Below are positions 7,419-18,472 of a stretch of DNA of 64,000 nucleotides, piece by piece. The notes under the pieces are model-generated. The model was not told where the DNA came from. It saw only the letters and a list, made by a program, of their open reading frames with translations, and did not search any database. Where the stretch lies: the NCBI RefSeq assembly GCF_014652635.1, contig NZ_BMZE01000002.1, forward strand, positions 725,562 to 789,561, given 5' to 3'. Every line of letters begins with the position of its first letter. Position 1 is the stretch's first letter. Source of the DNA: Devosia pacifica. GTDB taxonomy: Bacteria > Pseudomonadota > Alphaproteobacteria > Rhizobiales > Devosiaceae. A program made the position numbers and the translations under genes.

Positions 7419-9461
7419 ATGCGAAACGCATTTGGTGGGACCATTCAGCAGCAGGGCGACGCAACAAGCAGGGCCGGAGACCTCGAAGCGATCTCGGCGC
7501 TAGCGGCGCGGCGGATCGCGATCGAGGGCGTCGATCCGGAGATTGATGGCGGCCGGTTCGCTGCCAAATCCGCTGTCGGCGAGACTTTCATCGTCGAGGC
7601 GGATGCGTTCTCGGATGGGCACGACAAGATAGCGGTTGCCGTCTGTTACCGCGCCGCTGGCGAGAGCGTCTGGCAGGAACAGCGCATGACATATCTCGTC
7701 AATGATCGCTGGCGTGCCGAGCTCAGCTTCAATGAGAACCAGCTGCACGAGTACACAATCATTGCCTGGCGCGATTTGTTCGCGGCCTGGCATGACGAGG
7801 TGTCAAAAAAATTCGCCGCCGGGCAGAAAATCAGCCTTGAACTCGAAGAAGGCAAGCGGCTGATCGAGGATGCCTTGTCCGACACGGAGCGGCTGTCGGG
7901 TGAAGATCAAGCCGCGCTCAAGGACATTCTCTCGGCCTTCGCCCTGAAGGACGAGGACGATGACCGGCTGGCGCTGCTGCGTTCAACCGAGACGGTCGAG
8001 CTGATGCGCCGCGCTGGCGTGCGGACGAACCTGACGAGCTATGAGCGGGTTCTCGAGGTCTTCGTTGACCGCACCGCGGCGGCCTTCAGCGCCTGGTATG
8101 AACTGATGCCGCGTTCGCAATCGGGGGACGTGAACCGTCATGGCACGTTCAAGGACGTGATCGGCAAACTGCCCTATGTGCGCGACCTTGGCTTCGACGT
8201 TCTCTATTTTCCGCCGATCCACCCGATCGGCACGACCAACCGCAAGGGCAAGAACAATACGCTTACGCCCACGGCTGATGATCCCGGTAGCCCCTATGCC
8301 ATCGGCTCGCACGAAGGCGGGCACGACGCCTTGCATCCCGAACTCGGCAGCATGGAGGATTTCCTCGAGCTGATTTCGGCAGCGCGTGCGCATGGGCTGG
8401 AAATTGCACTTGATTTCGCCATCCAATGCTCGCCCGATCATCCGTGGATCAAGCAGCATCCTGAATGGTTCGACTGGCGGCCCGACGGCACCATCAAGTT
8501 CGCGGAGAACCCGCCAAAAAAGTACGAGGACATTGTCAACGTCCACTTCTATCGCAAGGCTCTGCCAGACCTTTGGTATGCGCTGCGCGATATCGTGCTG
8601 TTCTGGGTCGACAAGGGCGTCAAGATTTTCCGCGTCGACAACCCTCACACCAAGCCGTTTCCCTTCTGGGAATGGATGATCGGCGATGTGCGCAGCAAGC
8701 ACCCGGATGTGATCTTCCTCGCCGAGGCGTTCACGCGCCCCAAAGTGATGAAGCGGCTCGCAAAGGTCGGCTATTCGCAGAGCTATTCCTACTTCACCTG
8801 GCGCAACGAGAAGTGCGAGCTCGAGCAGTATCTGAAGGAGCTGACAACCGAGGAATGCCGACACTATATGCGGCCCAACTTCTTTGCGAACACGCCGGAC
8901 ATCAACCCGGTCTTTCTGCAGCATAGCGGGCGTCCGGGCTTTCAGACGCGGCTCATCCTCGCGGCGACGCTGGCCGGCAATTACGGCATCTACAATGGCT
9001 TTGAGATCTGCGAGGCCGCGCCGGTGCCGGGCAAGGAGGAATATCTAAACTCCGAAAAATACGAGATCCGCGCCTGGGATTTCGATACGCCCGATTCCAT
9101 TTCCTGGGACATCAAGCTGATTAACCGGCTGCGCCGGGAGCACAAGGCGCTGCAAGGGTTCACCAATCTTAGTTTCTACAATGCGTGGAACGACAACGTG
9201 CTGTTCTACGGCAAGAAGACCGAAGATCTGACGGACTTCATCCTATTTCACGTGTGCCTCGATCCGCATCACGATCAGCACATCGATTTCGAAGTGCCGC
9301 TGTGGGAGCTCGGCCTTGGCGATGATGCCTCGATCGAGGTCGAGGATCTGGTGAGCGGCAACCGTTTCACCTGGCACGGCAAGTACCAGCACCTGCATCT
9401 AGACCCGCACTACAAGCCCTACGCGATCTGGCGTCTTGTGGCCCCAGGAGTATCTGCATGA
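7419..9461 (+). CDS. glgE: Alpha-1,4-glucan:maltose-1-phosphate maltosyltransferase
   Basis: GlgE adds the maltosyl unit of alpha-maltose-1-phosphate to the non-reducing end of alpha-1,4-glucan. The 680-residue length fits the family. An N-terminal beta domain is followed by a GH13 barrel. Diagnostic GlgE motifs are PPIHPIGTTNRKGKNN, FRVDNPHTKP with the nucleophile Asp407, and FLAEAFTRP with the acid/base Glu436. The ATG at 7419 follows a GAGGGG site; an upstream in-frame TTG (7395) is less likely. It overlaps the TreS-maltokinase gene by 4 bases. The enzyme is cytoplasmic and is the final polymerising step of the GlgE pathway. Confidence 0.95.
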   Translation: MRNAFGGTIQQQGDATSRAGDLEAISALAARRIAIEGVDPEIDGGRFAAKSAVGETFIVEADAFSDGHDKIAVAVCYRAAGESVWQEQRMTYLVNDRWRAELSFNENQLHEYTIIAWRDLFAAWHDEVSKKFAAGQKISLELEEGKRLIEDALSDTERLSGEDQAALKDILSAFALKDEDDDRLALLRSTETVELMRRAGVRTNLTSYERVLEVFVDRTAAAFSAWYELMPRSQSGDVNRHGTFKDVIGKLPYVRDLGFDVLYFPPIHPIGTTNRKGKNNTLTPTADDPGSPYAIGSHEGGHDALHPELGSMEDFLELISAARAHGLEIALDFAIQCSPDHPWIKQHPEWFDWRPDGTIKFAENPPKKYEDIVNVHFYRKALPDLWYALRDIVLFWVDKGVKIFRVDNPHTKPFPFWEWMIGDVRSKHPDVIFLAEAFTRPKVMKRLAKVGYSQSYSYFTWRNEKCELEQYLKELTTEECRHYMRPNFFANTPDINPVFLQHSGRPGFQTRLILAATLAGNYGIYNGFEICEAAPVPGKEEYLNSEKYEIRAWDFDTPDSISWDIKLINRLRREHKALQGFTNLSFYNAWNDNVLFYGKKTEDLTDFILFHVCLDPHHDQHIDFEVPLWELGLGDDASIEVEDLVSGNRFTWHGKYQHLHLDPHYKPYAIWRLVAPGVSA

Positions 9462-12400
9462 TCAACGAGAAACCCGCCAGCCAGGCAGGACATGCCAATG
9501 CAAACAGCAAGGCGGCGAAAAGCACTGACGGTGTGATCGATCGCGACGATATCTTTTGGTATCGCGACGCAACGATCTACCAGTTGCACGTCAAGGCGTT
9601 CCAGGATTCCAATGGCGATGGCATCGGCGATTTCGCGGGGCTGATGAAGCGGCTCGACTATGTGCAGGAGCTCGGCGTCACCGCCATCTGGCTGCTGCCG
9701 TTCTACCCTTCGCCCCTGCGTGACGATGGGTACGACATCTCGAGCTATCGTGAGGTCAATCAATCTTACGGCACCATGCGCGACTTCAAGGCGTTCGTCG
9801 CAGAAGCGCACCGCCGCGGTTTGCGGGTGATTACCGAACTCGTCATCAACCACACCTCGGACCAGCACCCGTGGTTCCAAAAGGCCCGCCACGCCAAGAA
9901 AGGCTCGGCGGCCAGGGATTTTTACGTCTGGAGCGATACCGACGAGAAATTCCCGGAAACGCGGATCATTTTCACCGATACGGAAAAGTCCAACTGGACC
10001 TGGGATCCGGTCGCGGGCCAATTTTTCTGGCACCGTTTTTATTCGCACCAGCCAGACCTCAACTTCGATAATCCCCGCGTGCTGCAGGAAGTGCTCAAGG
10101 TCATGCGCTTCTGGCTCGATATGGGCGTTGACGGGCTGCGGCTCGATGCGATCCCTTATCTGATTGAGCGTGAAGGCACGAACAACGAGAATCTTCCCGA
10201 GACGCACGACGTCTTGAAGAAGATCCGCGCCGAGCTCGACAAGCATTATCCCGATCGTATGCTGCTGGCCGAGGCCAATCAGTGGCCGGAAGATACGCGT
10301 CCTTATTTCGGCGATGGCGACGAATGCCACATGGGGTTTCACTTCCCGCTAATGCCGCGCATGTACATGTCGCTGGCCCAGGAAGACCGTCACCCGATCA
10401 CCGATATCATCAGGCAGACGCCCGACATTCCGGAAGGCTGCCAGTGGGGCATTTTCCTGCGCAACCATGACGAGTTGACGCTGGAAATGGTGACCGATCA
10501 GGAGCGCGACTATCTGTGGCGCACCTATGCTGAGGACCGGCGCGCCCGGATCAATCTGGGGATCCGTCGGCGTCTTGCTCCCTTGATGCAGAACGACCGC
10601 CGCAAGATTGAGCTCTTGCATTCGTTGCTGCTGTCGATGCCCGGCACGCCAATTCTCTATTATGGCGACGAAATCGGCATGGGAGACAACTATTATCTCG
10701 GCGACCGGGACGGCGTTCGCACGCCGATGCAGTGGTCTGCCGACCGCAACGGCGATTTCTCGCGCGCCAACCCGCAGCAATTGTACCTACCGGCAATTCT
10801 TGACCCGGTTTATGGCTATCAGGCGATCAATGTCGAAAGCCAGCAGGCTGATCCGTCGTCGCGTCTGAACTGGACACGCCGCATGGTCGCGGTGCGCAAG
10901 CAGCACCAGGCCTTCGGTCGTGGGACGATGACCCTGCTCTATCCGCGCAACCGCAAGGTCCTGGCCTATGTGCGCGAGTATGAGGGTGAGCGCCTGCTGT
11001 GCGTTGCGAACCTGTCGCGTACGGCGCAGGCGGTCGAGATCGACCTGTCGCGGTTCAAGGGCGCGGTCCCGATCGAGCTGACCGGCCGGTCGCCATTTCC
11101 GCCGATCGGCGATCTGCCATATCTCATTACAATGCCAGCCTATGGCTTTTACTGGTTCCTTCTCGCCGAAGAGGCGGAAGCGCCGCTCTGGCATGAGCAG
11201 ATGCCTGAGATCCTGCCGGAATTCCTGACGCTGACAACGCGAGACGGCAAGCTGATGACAGCGCTCAATGGCCGCGAGAAAACACAGCTTGAGCGCGATG
11301 TGCTGCCGAACTTCCTGCCGCTGCAGCGTTGGTTCGGTGCCAAGGATGACGCGATCGGTCAGGTCTCGATGACACCGCTGGCCGAACTTGCGGATGGCGA
11401 GCACGCTCTGGTGGTCATCGATGTCGAGACGGGCGGAGAAACCCAGCGTTACTTCCTGCCGATGAGCGCGCGTTGGGGCGAGGAAAACCTGCAGCAGGGC
11501 GCGGCCAAGCTTTCCTATACGCTTGCGAAAGTGAGGCGTGGCCCGCGCGTCGGCGCTCTGGTCGATGGCGTGTTCGACGAGCGCTTCGCCGAAACAATGC
11601 TTGACGCGATGCGCGCCGCACGCAGCTTCAAGGCGCCGGATGGCGAGATTACCTTCCATGGCGGCGAACTGCTCTCGCAGATAGAAGAATTGGGCGAGCC
11701 GCGCCCGCTCGCTGTCGAGCAGAGCAATGTCTCGATCGCCTATGGCGATAGACTGATCCTCAAGCTCTACCGGCGGCTTCGCGCCGGGGAACAGCCCGAT
11801 GTTGAAGTGGCGCGGTTCCTCACTGAGGTGGCCAAGTTCGAGAACACGCCGGCATTTATGGGGTCTATCGAACACCGGCCTGACAGCGGCGAGCCAACGA
11901 CGCTCGCGGCGGCGTTCGCTTTCGTGCCGAACCAGGGCGATGCCTGGAGTGTCGTCACCGACGCGCTGCTGCGTGATCTCGAGGAGCACGCACTTCATAC
12001 CGAGCACGAGGAAGAGGACGAAGGCGGTGTCTTTGGCGTCTCGCTCGATATCGGTGCGCTCTTGGGCCGGCGAACGGCGGAGATGCACCAGGCCCTCGCG
12101 ACGCCAAGCGATGATCCGGCCTTTGCGACATCCGCGATCGGCAAAGGCGAAGTCGATGCCTGGACATCAGAAGCAGTCGATGAGGCCGAGGCCATGCTCA
12201 AGCGGCTCTCGTCTCTAAAGAGTGGCCTCGACGAAGAAACGCGCGATCTCGCGCAACGTGTTGTTGATGGCCGCGATGCGCTGTTGTCTCGCCTGAAAGC
12301 CGGCGCCGGCATGCAGCCTTCCGGTGAGATTTCGCGCATTCATGGCGATTATCACCTGGGCCAGGTGCTGGTGGCGCAAGATGATCTGATGATCATCGAT

Positions 12401-12799
12401 TTCGAGGGCGAACCGAAGCGCTCGCTGGAGGAACGGCGTACACGCTCGACACCTTTGCGTGACGTTGCGGGCATGATCCGCTCCTTCCACTACGCTTCGG
12501 TGACGGCGCTCAATAGCCACGAAGCGGCTGCGGGCGTGATGTCGGAAGAGGTTCGTGAACGCGCCGAGCGCTGGCGGCAGGATACAACCCGTGAGTTCCT
12601 CGAGGCCTACCGTGAACAGATCTCCGGTTCGGCGGGTTACCCCACTGATCCAGCCTTCGCCAAGGCACTGACCGATCTGTTCACGCTCCACAAGGCGATT
12701 TACGAGATCGGCTATGAACTCGCCAACAGGCCGGACTGGCTGCGGATTCCGTTGAGCGGCGTCCTCGCAATCCTCGAGGAAGAAAGTTCTGAATCATGA
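9458..12799 (+). CDS. treS: Trehalose synthase-maltokinase fusion
   Basis: A 1113-residue bifunctional enzyme. Residues about 25-570 are a GH13 trehalose synthase interconverting trehalose and maltose. It has LRLDAIPYL (Asp230), [17 protein letters not shown] (Glu272) and [11 protein letters not shown] (His337-Asp338). Residues about 600-1113 are maltokinase (Mak/Pep2), which phosphorylates maltose with ATP to maltose-1-phosphate. It starts at [13 protein letters not shown] and has the phosphotransferase loop [10 protein letters not shown] (Asp964) followed by IIDFEGEP. The fusion channels trehalose directly to the GlgE donor. Overlaps of 4 bases with glgE upstream and glgB downstream indicate one operon. 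Both halves look complete. Confidence 0.94.
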   Translation: MINEKPASQAGHANANSKAAKSTDGVIDRDDIFWYRDATIYQLHVKAFQDSNGDGIGDFAGLMKRLDYVQELGVTAIWLLPFYPSPLRDDGYDISSYREVNQSYGTMRDFKAFVAEAHRRGLRVITELVINHTSDQHPWFQKARHAKKGSAARDFYVWSDTDEKFPETRIIFTDTEKSNWTWDPVAGQFFWHRFYSHQPDLNFDNPRVLQEVLKVMRFWLDMGVDGLRLDAIPYLIEREGTNNENLPETHDVLKKIRAELDKHYPDRMLLAEANQWPEDTRPYFGDGDECHMGFHFPLMPRMYMSLAQEDRHPITDIIRQTPDIPEGCQWGIFLRNHDELTLEMVTDQERDYLWRTYAEDRRARINLGIRRRLAPLMQNDRRKIELLHSLLLSMPGTPILYYGDEIGMGDNYYLGDRDGVRTPMQWSADRNGDFSRANPQQLYLPAILDPVYGYQAINVESQQADPSSRLNWTRRMVAVRKQHQAFGRGTMTLLYPRNRKVLAYVREYEGERLLCVANLSRTAQAVEIDLSRFKGAVPIELTGRSPFPPIGDLPYLITMPAYGFYWFLLAEEAEAPLWHEQMPEILPEFLTLTTRDGKLMTALNGREKTQLERDVLPNFLPLQRWFGAKDDAIGQVSMTPLAELADGEHALVVIDVETGGETQRYFLPMSARWGEENLQQGAAKLSYTLAKVRRGPRVGALVDGVFDERFAETMLDAMRAARSFKAPDGEITFHGGELLSQIEELGEPRPLAVEQSNVSIAYGDRLILKLYRRLRAGEQPDVEVARFLTEVAKFENTPAFMGSIEHRPDSGEPTTLAAAFAFVPNQGDAWSVVTDALLRDLEEHALHTEHEEEDEGGVFGVSLDIGALLGRRTAEMHQALATPSDDPAFATSAIGKGEVDAWTSEAVDEAEAMLKRLSSLKSGLDEETRDLAQRVVDGRDALLSRLKAGAGMQPSGEISRIHGDYHLGQVLVAQDDLMIIDFEGEPKRSLEERRTRSTPLRDVAGMIRSFHYASVTALNSHEAAAGVMSEEVRERAERWRQDTTREFLEAYREQISGSAGYPTDPAFAKALTDLFTLHKAIYEIGYELANRPDWLRIPLSGVLAILEEESSES

Positions 12800-15012
12800 G
12801 TACTATCGACACACTACGGCCGGCCGCCTATCCGGCCGATATCGAAGCGATCGTACGCGGTCGTCATGGCAATCCGTTTGTCACCCTCGGCATGCATGGC
12901 GGTGATGGAGAACCGGTTGCTGTCAACGTCTTTGCGCCGCAGGCCGGTGAGGTCACCGTCATCGATACCGCGACTGGTGAATCGGCCGGTACCCTCGAGC
13001 GGGTCCATCCGGAAGGCTTCTTTTCGGCCTTTTTGCCAAAGCGCACCGAGCGATTCCGTTATCGCCTTCATATGCAGGCCGGCGAGTTCTCCTGGGACCA
13101 CGAGGACCCTTACAGGTTCGGTCCGGTTCTCGGCGAGCTCGATGACTATCTGATGGGCGAAGGGCGCCATCTCGAGCAATACAAGAAGCTCGGCGCTCAC
13201 CCGATGGAAATTGACGGCGTCGAAGGTGTCAGCTTTGCCGTGTGGGCACCGAACGCGCAGCGCGTCAGCGTTGTCGGGGAATTTAACGCGTGGGACGGTC
13301 GTCGGCACCCGATGCGCCGCCGCCTCGGCACGGGTGTCTGGGAATTGTTTATTCCAGAACTGGAGCGCGGTACCGTCTATAAGTATGAGCTGCTTGGCGC
13401 CCATGGTGAACGTTTGCCTTTAAAGGCCGACCCGTTTGCCTTCTCTCAGGAGAAGCCACCCGCGACGGCGTCTATCGTCACCGGTCTTGTCGAACATGAT
13501 TGGCAGGATGGCGACTGGATGGACAGGCGCGCACAGCATCAAGCGCTTGATGCGCCGGTCTCGATATACGAGATGCATCTTGGCTCCTGGCGGACTGGCG
13601 GCGATGGCGAATTGCTGGACTACGACTCCATCGCTGATCAGCTGGTACCCTATCTTCAGGAACTTGGCTTCACCCACGTCGAACTGATGCCGGTAACAGA
13701 GCATCCGTTTACCGGGTCTTGGGGATATCAGCCGATTGGCATGTTTGCGCCGACATCGCGCTTCGGCGACCCCAACGCTTTTGCGCGCTTCGTCGACCGG
13801 CTGCACGCCGCCGGCATTGGCGTTCTTGTCGACTGGGTCCCTGCGCACTTTCCATCGGACGCGCATGGCCTGGTGCAGTTCGACGGGACCGCGCTTTATG
13901 AACATTCGGATCCGCGGCTCGGCTTCCATAAGGACTGGAACACGCTAATCTACAATTTCGGGCGCAACGAGGTCGCCAACTTCCTGCTTTCGAGTGCGTT
14001 GTTCTGGCTCGAGCGTTTTCACATCGATGCCTTGCGGGTCGATGCCGTGGCCTCGATGCTCTATCTCGACTATAGCCGTCAGCCGGGCGAGTGGGTTCCA
14101 AACCGGAACGGCGGTAATGAGAACCTCGAGGCAATCAGCTTCCTGCGGGAAATGAATATCCGCGTGTTCGAGCGCAATCCTGGCGCTCAGACGATCGCCG
14201 AGGAATCCACTTCATGGCCGCAAGTCAGTCGTCCAGTCGACATGGGCGGGCTGGGGTTCGGCTATAAGTGGAACATGGGCTGGATGCACGACACGTTGAG
14301 CTATATGAGCCTCGACCCCATCCATCGCCAGCACCATCAGTCGCAGATGACGTTCGGGCTGCACTACGCGTTCTCGGAAAACTTCGTACTCCCCCTCAGC
14401 CACGACGAAGTGGTGCATGGCAAGGGTTCGATGATCGGCAAGATGCCTGGGGATCGCTGGCAGAAATTCGCCAATCTGCGGGCATATTACGCGTTCATGT
14501 GGACGCATCCCGGCAAGAAGCTGCTGTTCATGGGCTGCGAGTTCGGTCAGGAGCGGGAGTGGAACCACGATCAGTCGCTCGATTGGCACCTGCTCGATGA
14601 CCCACTGCACAAGGGTGTGCAGTCATTGATCGGCGATCTCAACCGGATCTATCGCGATCTTCCGGCTCTCCATCAGCTTGATTGTGACCCGGACGGATTC
14701 GAGTGGATCGATGCCAGCGATACGGCCAACAGCGTGTTTCTTTACATGCGCAAGGGCCGCGATGGTGTGCCGCCGGTCGTTGTTGCCTGCAACATGACGC
14801 CAGTCGTGCGCCCTGACTACAGGGTTGGCGTGCCGAGTGGTGGCCGCTGGCGCGAAGTGTTCAATTCCGATGCCGAGCATTATGGGGGTTCGAACGTTGG
14901 TAATGGTGGGTATCTGAACGCCGAGGATCAGTCCTGGCATGGCCGTGAAGCGTCCCTGCGACTGACCCTTCCACCGCTTGCCACGATCCTTCTTGTGCCT
15001 GACGACGCCTGA
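12796..15012 (+). CDS. glgB: 1,4-alpha-glucan branching enzyme
   Basis: A 738-residue GH13 branching enzyme that creates alpha-1,6 branches in the glucan built by GlgE. An N-terminal CBM48-type region (residues about 100-220, including [18 protein letters not shown]) precedes the barrel. The catalytic Asp416 is in [16 protein letters not shown] and Glu469 in TIAEEST. The third acidic residue is in [15 protein letters not shown]. The length and an extra N-terminal beta domain match the long GlgB subtype of E. coli. The start overlaps the stop of the TreS-maltokinase gene as ATGA. No glycogen synthase or GlgC is nearby, so glucan here appears to be made from maltose-1-phosphate. Confidence 0.95.
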   Translation: MSTIDTLRPAAYPADIEAIVRGRHGNPFVTLGMHGGDGEPVAVNVFAPQAGEVTVIDTATGESAGTLERVHPEGFFSAFLPKRTERFRYRLHMQAGEFSWDHEDPYRFGPVLGELDDYLMGEGRHLEQYKKLGAHPMEIDGVEGVSFAVWAPNAQRVSVVGEFNAWDGRRHPMRRRLGTGVWELFIPELERGTVYKYELLGAHGERLPLKADPFAFSQEKPPATASIVTGLVEHDWQDGDWMDRRAQHQALDAPVSIYEMHLGSWRTGGDGELLDYDSIADQLVPYLQELGFTHVELMPVTEHPFTGSWGYQPIGMFAPTSRFGDPNAFARFVDRLHAAGIGVLVDWVPAHFPSDAHGLVQFDGTALYEHSDPRLGFHKDWNTLIYNFGRNEVANFLLSSALFWLERFHIDALRVDAVASMLYLDYSRQPGEWVPNRNGGNENLEAISFLREMNIRVFERNPGAQTIAEESTSWPQVSRPVDMGGLGFGYKWNMGWMHDTLSYMSLDPIHRQHHQSQMTFGLHYAFSENFVLPLSHDEVVHGKGSMIGKMPGDRWQKFANLRAYYAFMWTHPGKKLLFMGCEFGQEREWNHDQSLDWHLLDDPLHKGVQSLIGDLNRIYRDLPALHQLDCDPDGFEWIDASDTANSVFLYMRKGRDGVPPVVVACNMTPVVRPDYRVGVPSGGRWREVFNSDAEHYGGSNVGNGGYLNAEDQSWHGREASLRLTLPPLATILLVPDDA

Positions 15013-15096
15013 AAGGATAACGGGGACGCGGCGACGAGTGGTTGCCGCGCCTCGATTGAGAACCACCCCGTCGCGCCTTCCAGCCGGACTACAGCA

Positions 15097-16962
15097 ATGA
15101 CGCAACTCGACGAACTTTGTCACCGGCACGGTGTTATGGTGCGCTATCACGGGCTTGACGGCACGCCACATGAGGTGCCGGACGAGACCAAGCGTGTCGT
15201 TCTGCGCGCCATGGGTGTCGCCGCAGACGATGATGCTGCGATTTCACTCAGTCTCGAGCACGCACCGCATCGCGGCGAGACCCGCATGGAGGCGCCGCAA
15301 GGGACGCATTGCCATCTGCCACACTGGCTGCAGCACAGCCGCGCCTGGGGCATTTCCGTACAGGTCTATTCCCTGCGCTCGCGTCGCAACTGGGGCATGG
15401 GCGATTTTGCGGATCTCGCGGCCTTTGCGACGATCGCTGCTGAAGCTGGCGCGGATTTCGTCGGCACGAACCCGCTGCATGCGCCATTTCTGGCGACGCC
15501 AGAGCGCCGCAGTCCGTTTTCACCGTCCAACCGGCGGTTTTTCAACCCGCTCTATATTGCCCCCGACGCGGTCCCCGGATTCTCGCGCGACTTGGCTGAT
15601 GAAGCGCGTCTTGCCGAATTACGTCAGACTGAACTGGTGGACTATCAGGCGGTCACCGAGACCAAGCTTGCGGCATTGCGGCGTATCTGGCCGGTCTGGC
15701 AGGATCTCGCAGATATGCCCGAGCCTTATGGTCAGGCCGCGTTCGCGCAATTCTGTGCAGATGGTGGTGAGCCGCTGCGCCTTCATGCCCTGTTCGAGGC
15801 GATCTCTGCAGATCAGGTCAAGAGCGGCGGGGCCCCCGGCTGGCGCGACTGGCCGGAAGACCTTCACGACCCTAAAGGCCAGGGTGCGCGCATATTCGCT
15901 GCCGAGAACGAGGACGAAATCGCGTTTCAGTGCTGGCTGCAATGGCTCGCCAGCGTTCAGCTTGAGGAAGCCTCGGACGCGGCGAAGGCCGCCGGCCTGA
16001 GGATTGGGCTCTATCTCGATATTGCTGTCGGCGAAGCGCCGGACGGGTCCGCCAGCTGGAGTGACCCCGGTCTTGCCATGCGCGGGCTCGAAATCGGCGC
16101 GCCACCGGACTATTTCGCCGTCGACGGACAAAACTGGGGCCTCGCCGCGCTTTCGCCCAGCGCACTGGTCGAGCGTTCAATGCAGCCCTTCACCGATATG
16201 CTTGATGCAGCGATGGTTTCCGGCGGTGCTGTGCGCATCGACCACGCAATGGCGATCTGGCAGTTGTTCTTGCTGCCGGAGGGCGAGCTGCCGAGCAGCG
16301 GCACCTATGTGCGCTATCCGATCGGTGGCATGGCCGAGGCGCTTGCCGCACGGTCCAACCAGCATCAATCGATCGTCGTCGGCGAGGATCTTGGCAACGT
16401 CCCGGAAGGCTTTCGCGAGCTGATGGGGGCGATCGGCATGCTGAGTTATCGCATCCTTTATTTCGAGCGGCATCATCACGGCTTCCTGCCGCCCGATGCT
16501 TATCCCGAACTCGCGCTTGCGTGCCTGTCGACCCACGACCTGCCGACCATTCAGGGCTGGTGGGACGGCAATGATGTCGAACTGCGGCTCTCGCATGATC
16601 TCATCGATCAGCAAGGCGCCGCGCATCAGGCGGGCGAGCGCGGAAACGAACGCCGCCAGCTTCTTGGCGCCCTCGAACATGCAGGGCTGCTCGAGCGCGT
16701 CGGCGAAGAAAGCGAAATCGCATTGACGGCGCGCATGGTCGCGGCCATTCATCGCTATGTCGCGCGCACGCCGTCGAAGCTTTTTGTTGCCCGGGTTGAG
16801 GACATGACGGCCGAGACCGAGCCCACCAATCTGCCCGGAACCATCGACAGCTATCCGAACTGGAAGCGCAAGCTCACCTACGCGATCGAGGATATCTCCA
16901 AGCACGAGGTTTTCCGGGCCGTAGCGCAGGGCCTCGCGGAGGAGCGTCCGAAGCAGCACTGA
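15097..16962 (+). CDS. malQ: 4-alpha-glucanotransferase (amylomaltase)
   Basis: A 621-residue GH77 enzyme that disproportionates malto-oligosaccharides. Catalytic residues are Asp382 in VRIDHAMAIW, Glu430 in VVGEDLGNVPEGF and Asp481 in LSTHDLPTIQGWW. The N-terminal extension of about 90 residues matches the MalQ subtype of proteobacteria. It follows glgB by 84 bases in the same direction and is likely cotranscribed. It could prime or recycle short glucans for GlgE and GlgB, or link maltodextrin breakdown to the pathway. Confidence 0.93.
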   Translation: MTQLDELCHRHGVMVRYHGLDGTPHEVPDETKRVVLRAMGVAADDDAAISLSLEHAPHRGETRMEAPQGTHCHLPHWLQHSRAWGISVQVYSLRSRRNWGMGDFADLAAFATIAAEAGADFVGTNPLHAPFLATPERRSPFSPSNRRFFNPLYIAPDAVPGFSRDLADEARLAELRQTELVDYQAVTETKLAALRRIWPVWQDLADMPEPYGQAAFAQFCADGGEPLRLHALFEAISADQVKSGGAPGWRDWPEDLHDPKGQGARIFAAENEDEIAFQCWLQWLASVQLEEASDAAKAAGLRIGLYLDIAVGEAPDGSASWSDPGLAMRGLEIGAPPDYFAVDGQNWGLAALSPSALVERSMQPFTDMLDAAMVSGGAVRIDHAMAIWQLFLLPEGELPSSGTYVRYPIGGMAEALAARSNQHQSIVVGEDLGNVPEGFRELMGAIGMLSYRILYFERHHHGFLPPDAYPELALACLSTHDLPTIQGWWDGNDVELRLSHDLIDQQGAAHQAGERGNERRQLLGALEHAGLLERVGEESEIALTARMVAAIHRYVARTPSKLFVARVEDMTAETEPTNLPGTIDSYPNWKRKLTYAIEDISKHEVFRAVAQGLAEERPKQH

Positions 16963-17042
16963 TGTGGTGTCGGTGAGAGAGTTGTGAAGGAACCGGCGGG
17001 CCTGCTCGGCGCTTTGCTATCCGATAATGCAAGGAGCGGCCG

Positions 17043-18134
17043 ATGCGCCTCGAAACCGCCTGGTGGGGTCCGACCCCGGTTTATGATCGCATGCGCCTCG
17101 ATGAGCATTCGGCGCTTCCCGCAGATCTGGTCTATGCCCATGACGAGGCACCCGGCATTTCGCGCCGCAAGCACGGCACCGGTTTCTCCTACACCGATGC
17201 CGATGGTCAGCGGATCACCGACAGGGCCGAGATCGAACGTATCAATGCGCTCGCTATACCCCCGGCATGGTCTGACGTGTGGGTCTCGCCTGACCCGAAC
17301 GGGCACCTTCAGGCGACCGGGCGTGACCAGAAGGGGCGCAAGCAATATCGCTATCATGCCCAGTGGTCCGCGTGCCGCGATGCGGTCAAGTACTCAAGCC
17401 TTGAATCCTTCGGGCGGTCGCTGACGGCACTGCGCGAGCAGGTGGATGCCGATATGCGCCGGCGCAATCTCGGTTATGAGCGCGTCGCGGCATCCGTCGT
17501 CTGGCTGCTCGATCACACGATGATCCGCGTCGGCAACAGCGCCTATGCGCGCGACAACAAGAGTTTCGGGCTGACCACGCTACGCAACCGGCACGTCGAT
17601 GTTGAAGGCGAGCGGCTGCGTTTCCACTTCAAGGGAAAATCCGGCAAGCAGTGGCAGCTCGGGCTTGTCGACCGGCGCGTGGCGCGGCTGGTGCGTTCGG
17701 TCCAGGATCTGCCGGGGCAGAACCTTTTCCAGTATCTCGATGCCGACGATAACCGGCACTCAATCAGCTCCAGCGACATCAATGCTTATATCCAGTCAGC
17801 GATCGGGCGAGAGTACAGCTCCAAGCACTTTCGCACCTGGGGCGGCACCGTTCGGGCGCTGACCCTTTTTTCGGAGGCGCCGCTTCCCGAAACCAAGACG
17901 GCGCGTAATCGCACTGCCAACACTCTGATTGATGCTGTCGCCTCGCGCCTTGGCAATACCCGTGCGGTCTGCCGGCGGTGCTATATTCACCCGCAGGTCT
18001 TCAACTCATGGGAGGAGGGGACCCTGCGCCAGGAACTCGCTGGCCTGCGTCAGCGTGGGCAAAGCTATGAGTTGCTCGATGAAGAAGAAGGCCGCGCCCT
18101 TGGCTGGCTGGCGCGGACATCGCGACAAAACTAG
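17043..18134 (+). CDS. DNA topoisomerase IB (poxvirus type)
   Basis: A 363-residue type IB topoisomerase that relaxes supercoils through a 3'-phosphotyrosyl nick. The N-terminal domain starts around RRKHGTGFSY, and IPPAWSDVWVSPDPNGHLQATG is diagnostic. The catalytic domain contains HTMIRVGNSAYARDNKSFGL, KGKSGKQW, SSKHFRTWGG, and the active-site Tyr314 in CRRCYIHP. The ATG follows an AAGGAG site. This is a common accessory gene in alphaproteobacteria and is not obviously linked to the glucan operon upstream. Confidence 0.93.
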   Translation: MRLETAWWGPTPVYDRMRLDEHSALPADLVYAHDEAPGISRRKHGTGFSYTDADGQRITDRAEIERINALAIPPAWSDVWVSPDPNGHLQATGRDQKGRKQYRYHAQWSACRDAVKYSSLESFGRSLTALREQVDADMRRRNLGYERVAASVVWLLDHTMIRVGNSAYARDNKSFGLTTLRNRHVDVEGERLRFHFKGKSGKQWQLGLVDRRVARLVRSVQDLPGQNLFQYLDADDNRHSISSSDINAYIQSAIGREYSSKHFRTWGGTVRALTLFSEAPLPETKTARNRTANTLIDAVASRLGNTRAVCRRCYIHPQVFNSWEEGTLRQELAGLRQRGQSYELLDEEEGRALGWLARTSRQN

Positions 18135-18208
18135 CCCGCTAGTCCGTCTTCTCCACATCAGCAGCAGGCGCTGGATGATGGCGTGACCGCAATATGGGAG
18201 TCACAGCC

Positions 18209-18472
18209 ATGAAAGACCGTTTTCAGTTTCGCACACCAAGTCTCGAGGGTCCCGCAAGCGATGCCTTCGCCATCACCCCGGACGATGCCGCCGACCTGCC
18301 GGAAGCAACCCGCGCTCTATACGTGGGCAGGACAGGCGACATCGCTCTTCTGACGATCTCAGGAACCTCGGCCAGCTTCATCGGCGTTCCGGCGGGCAGT
18401 ATCTTGCCGATCCGCGCCAGCCGTGTCTTCGCCACCGGCACCGATGCCGGAGATCTCGTGGGGCTGGTCTGA
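18209..18472 (+). CDS. ghsA: GTA head-spike base protein (Rcc01079-like)
   Basis: An 87-residue protein matching the spike base family typified by Rcc01079 of the Rhodobacter capsulatus gene transfer agent. The pattern DLPEATRALYVGRTGDIALL, then FIGVPAGSILPIRASRVFATGT, is characteristic. In RcGTA this protein anchors head spikes on the capsid and is needed for binding recipient capsule. The start was set at the Met after a GGGAG site; a Met five codons earlier is in frame. The stop overlaps the fibre gene start by one base (TGATG). It sits away from any GTA structural cluster, as the spike genes do in R. capsulatus. The symbol is by analogy. Confidence 0.75.
   Translation: MKDRFQFRTPSLEGPASDAFAITPDDAADLPEATRALYVGRTGDIALLTISGTSASFIGVPAGSILPIRASRVFATGTDAGDLVGLV

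Noticed and set aside
7983..8924. 313-codon minus-strand frame inside glgE
   Set aside because: Antisense to the GlgE barrel, with no recognisable domain and no ribosome-binding site.
10787..12088. 433-codon minus-strand frame inside treS-mak
   Set aside because: It is antisense to a gene with intact catalytic motifs, and its composition (Arg, His, Leu rich) and lack of motifs mark it as a shadow.
17043..18134. Topoisomerase IB as part of a DNA-repair or phage island with the helicase at 27747
   Set aside because: The genes are 9.6 kb apart with unrelated operons between, and no Ku, LigD, integrase or other repair partner is nearby.
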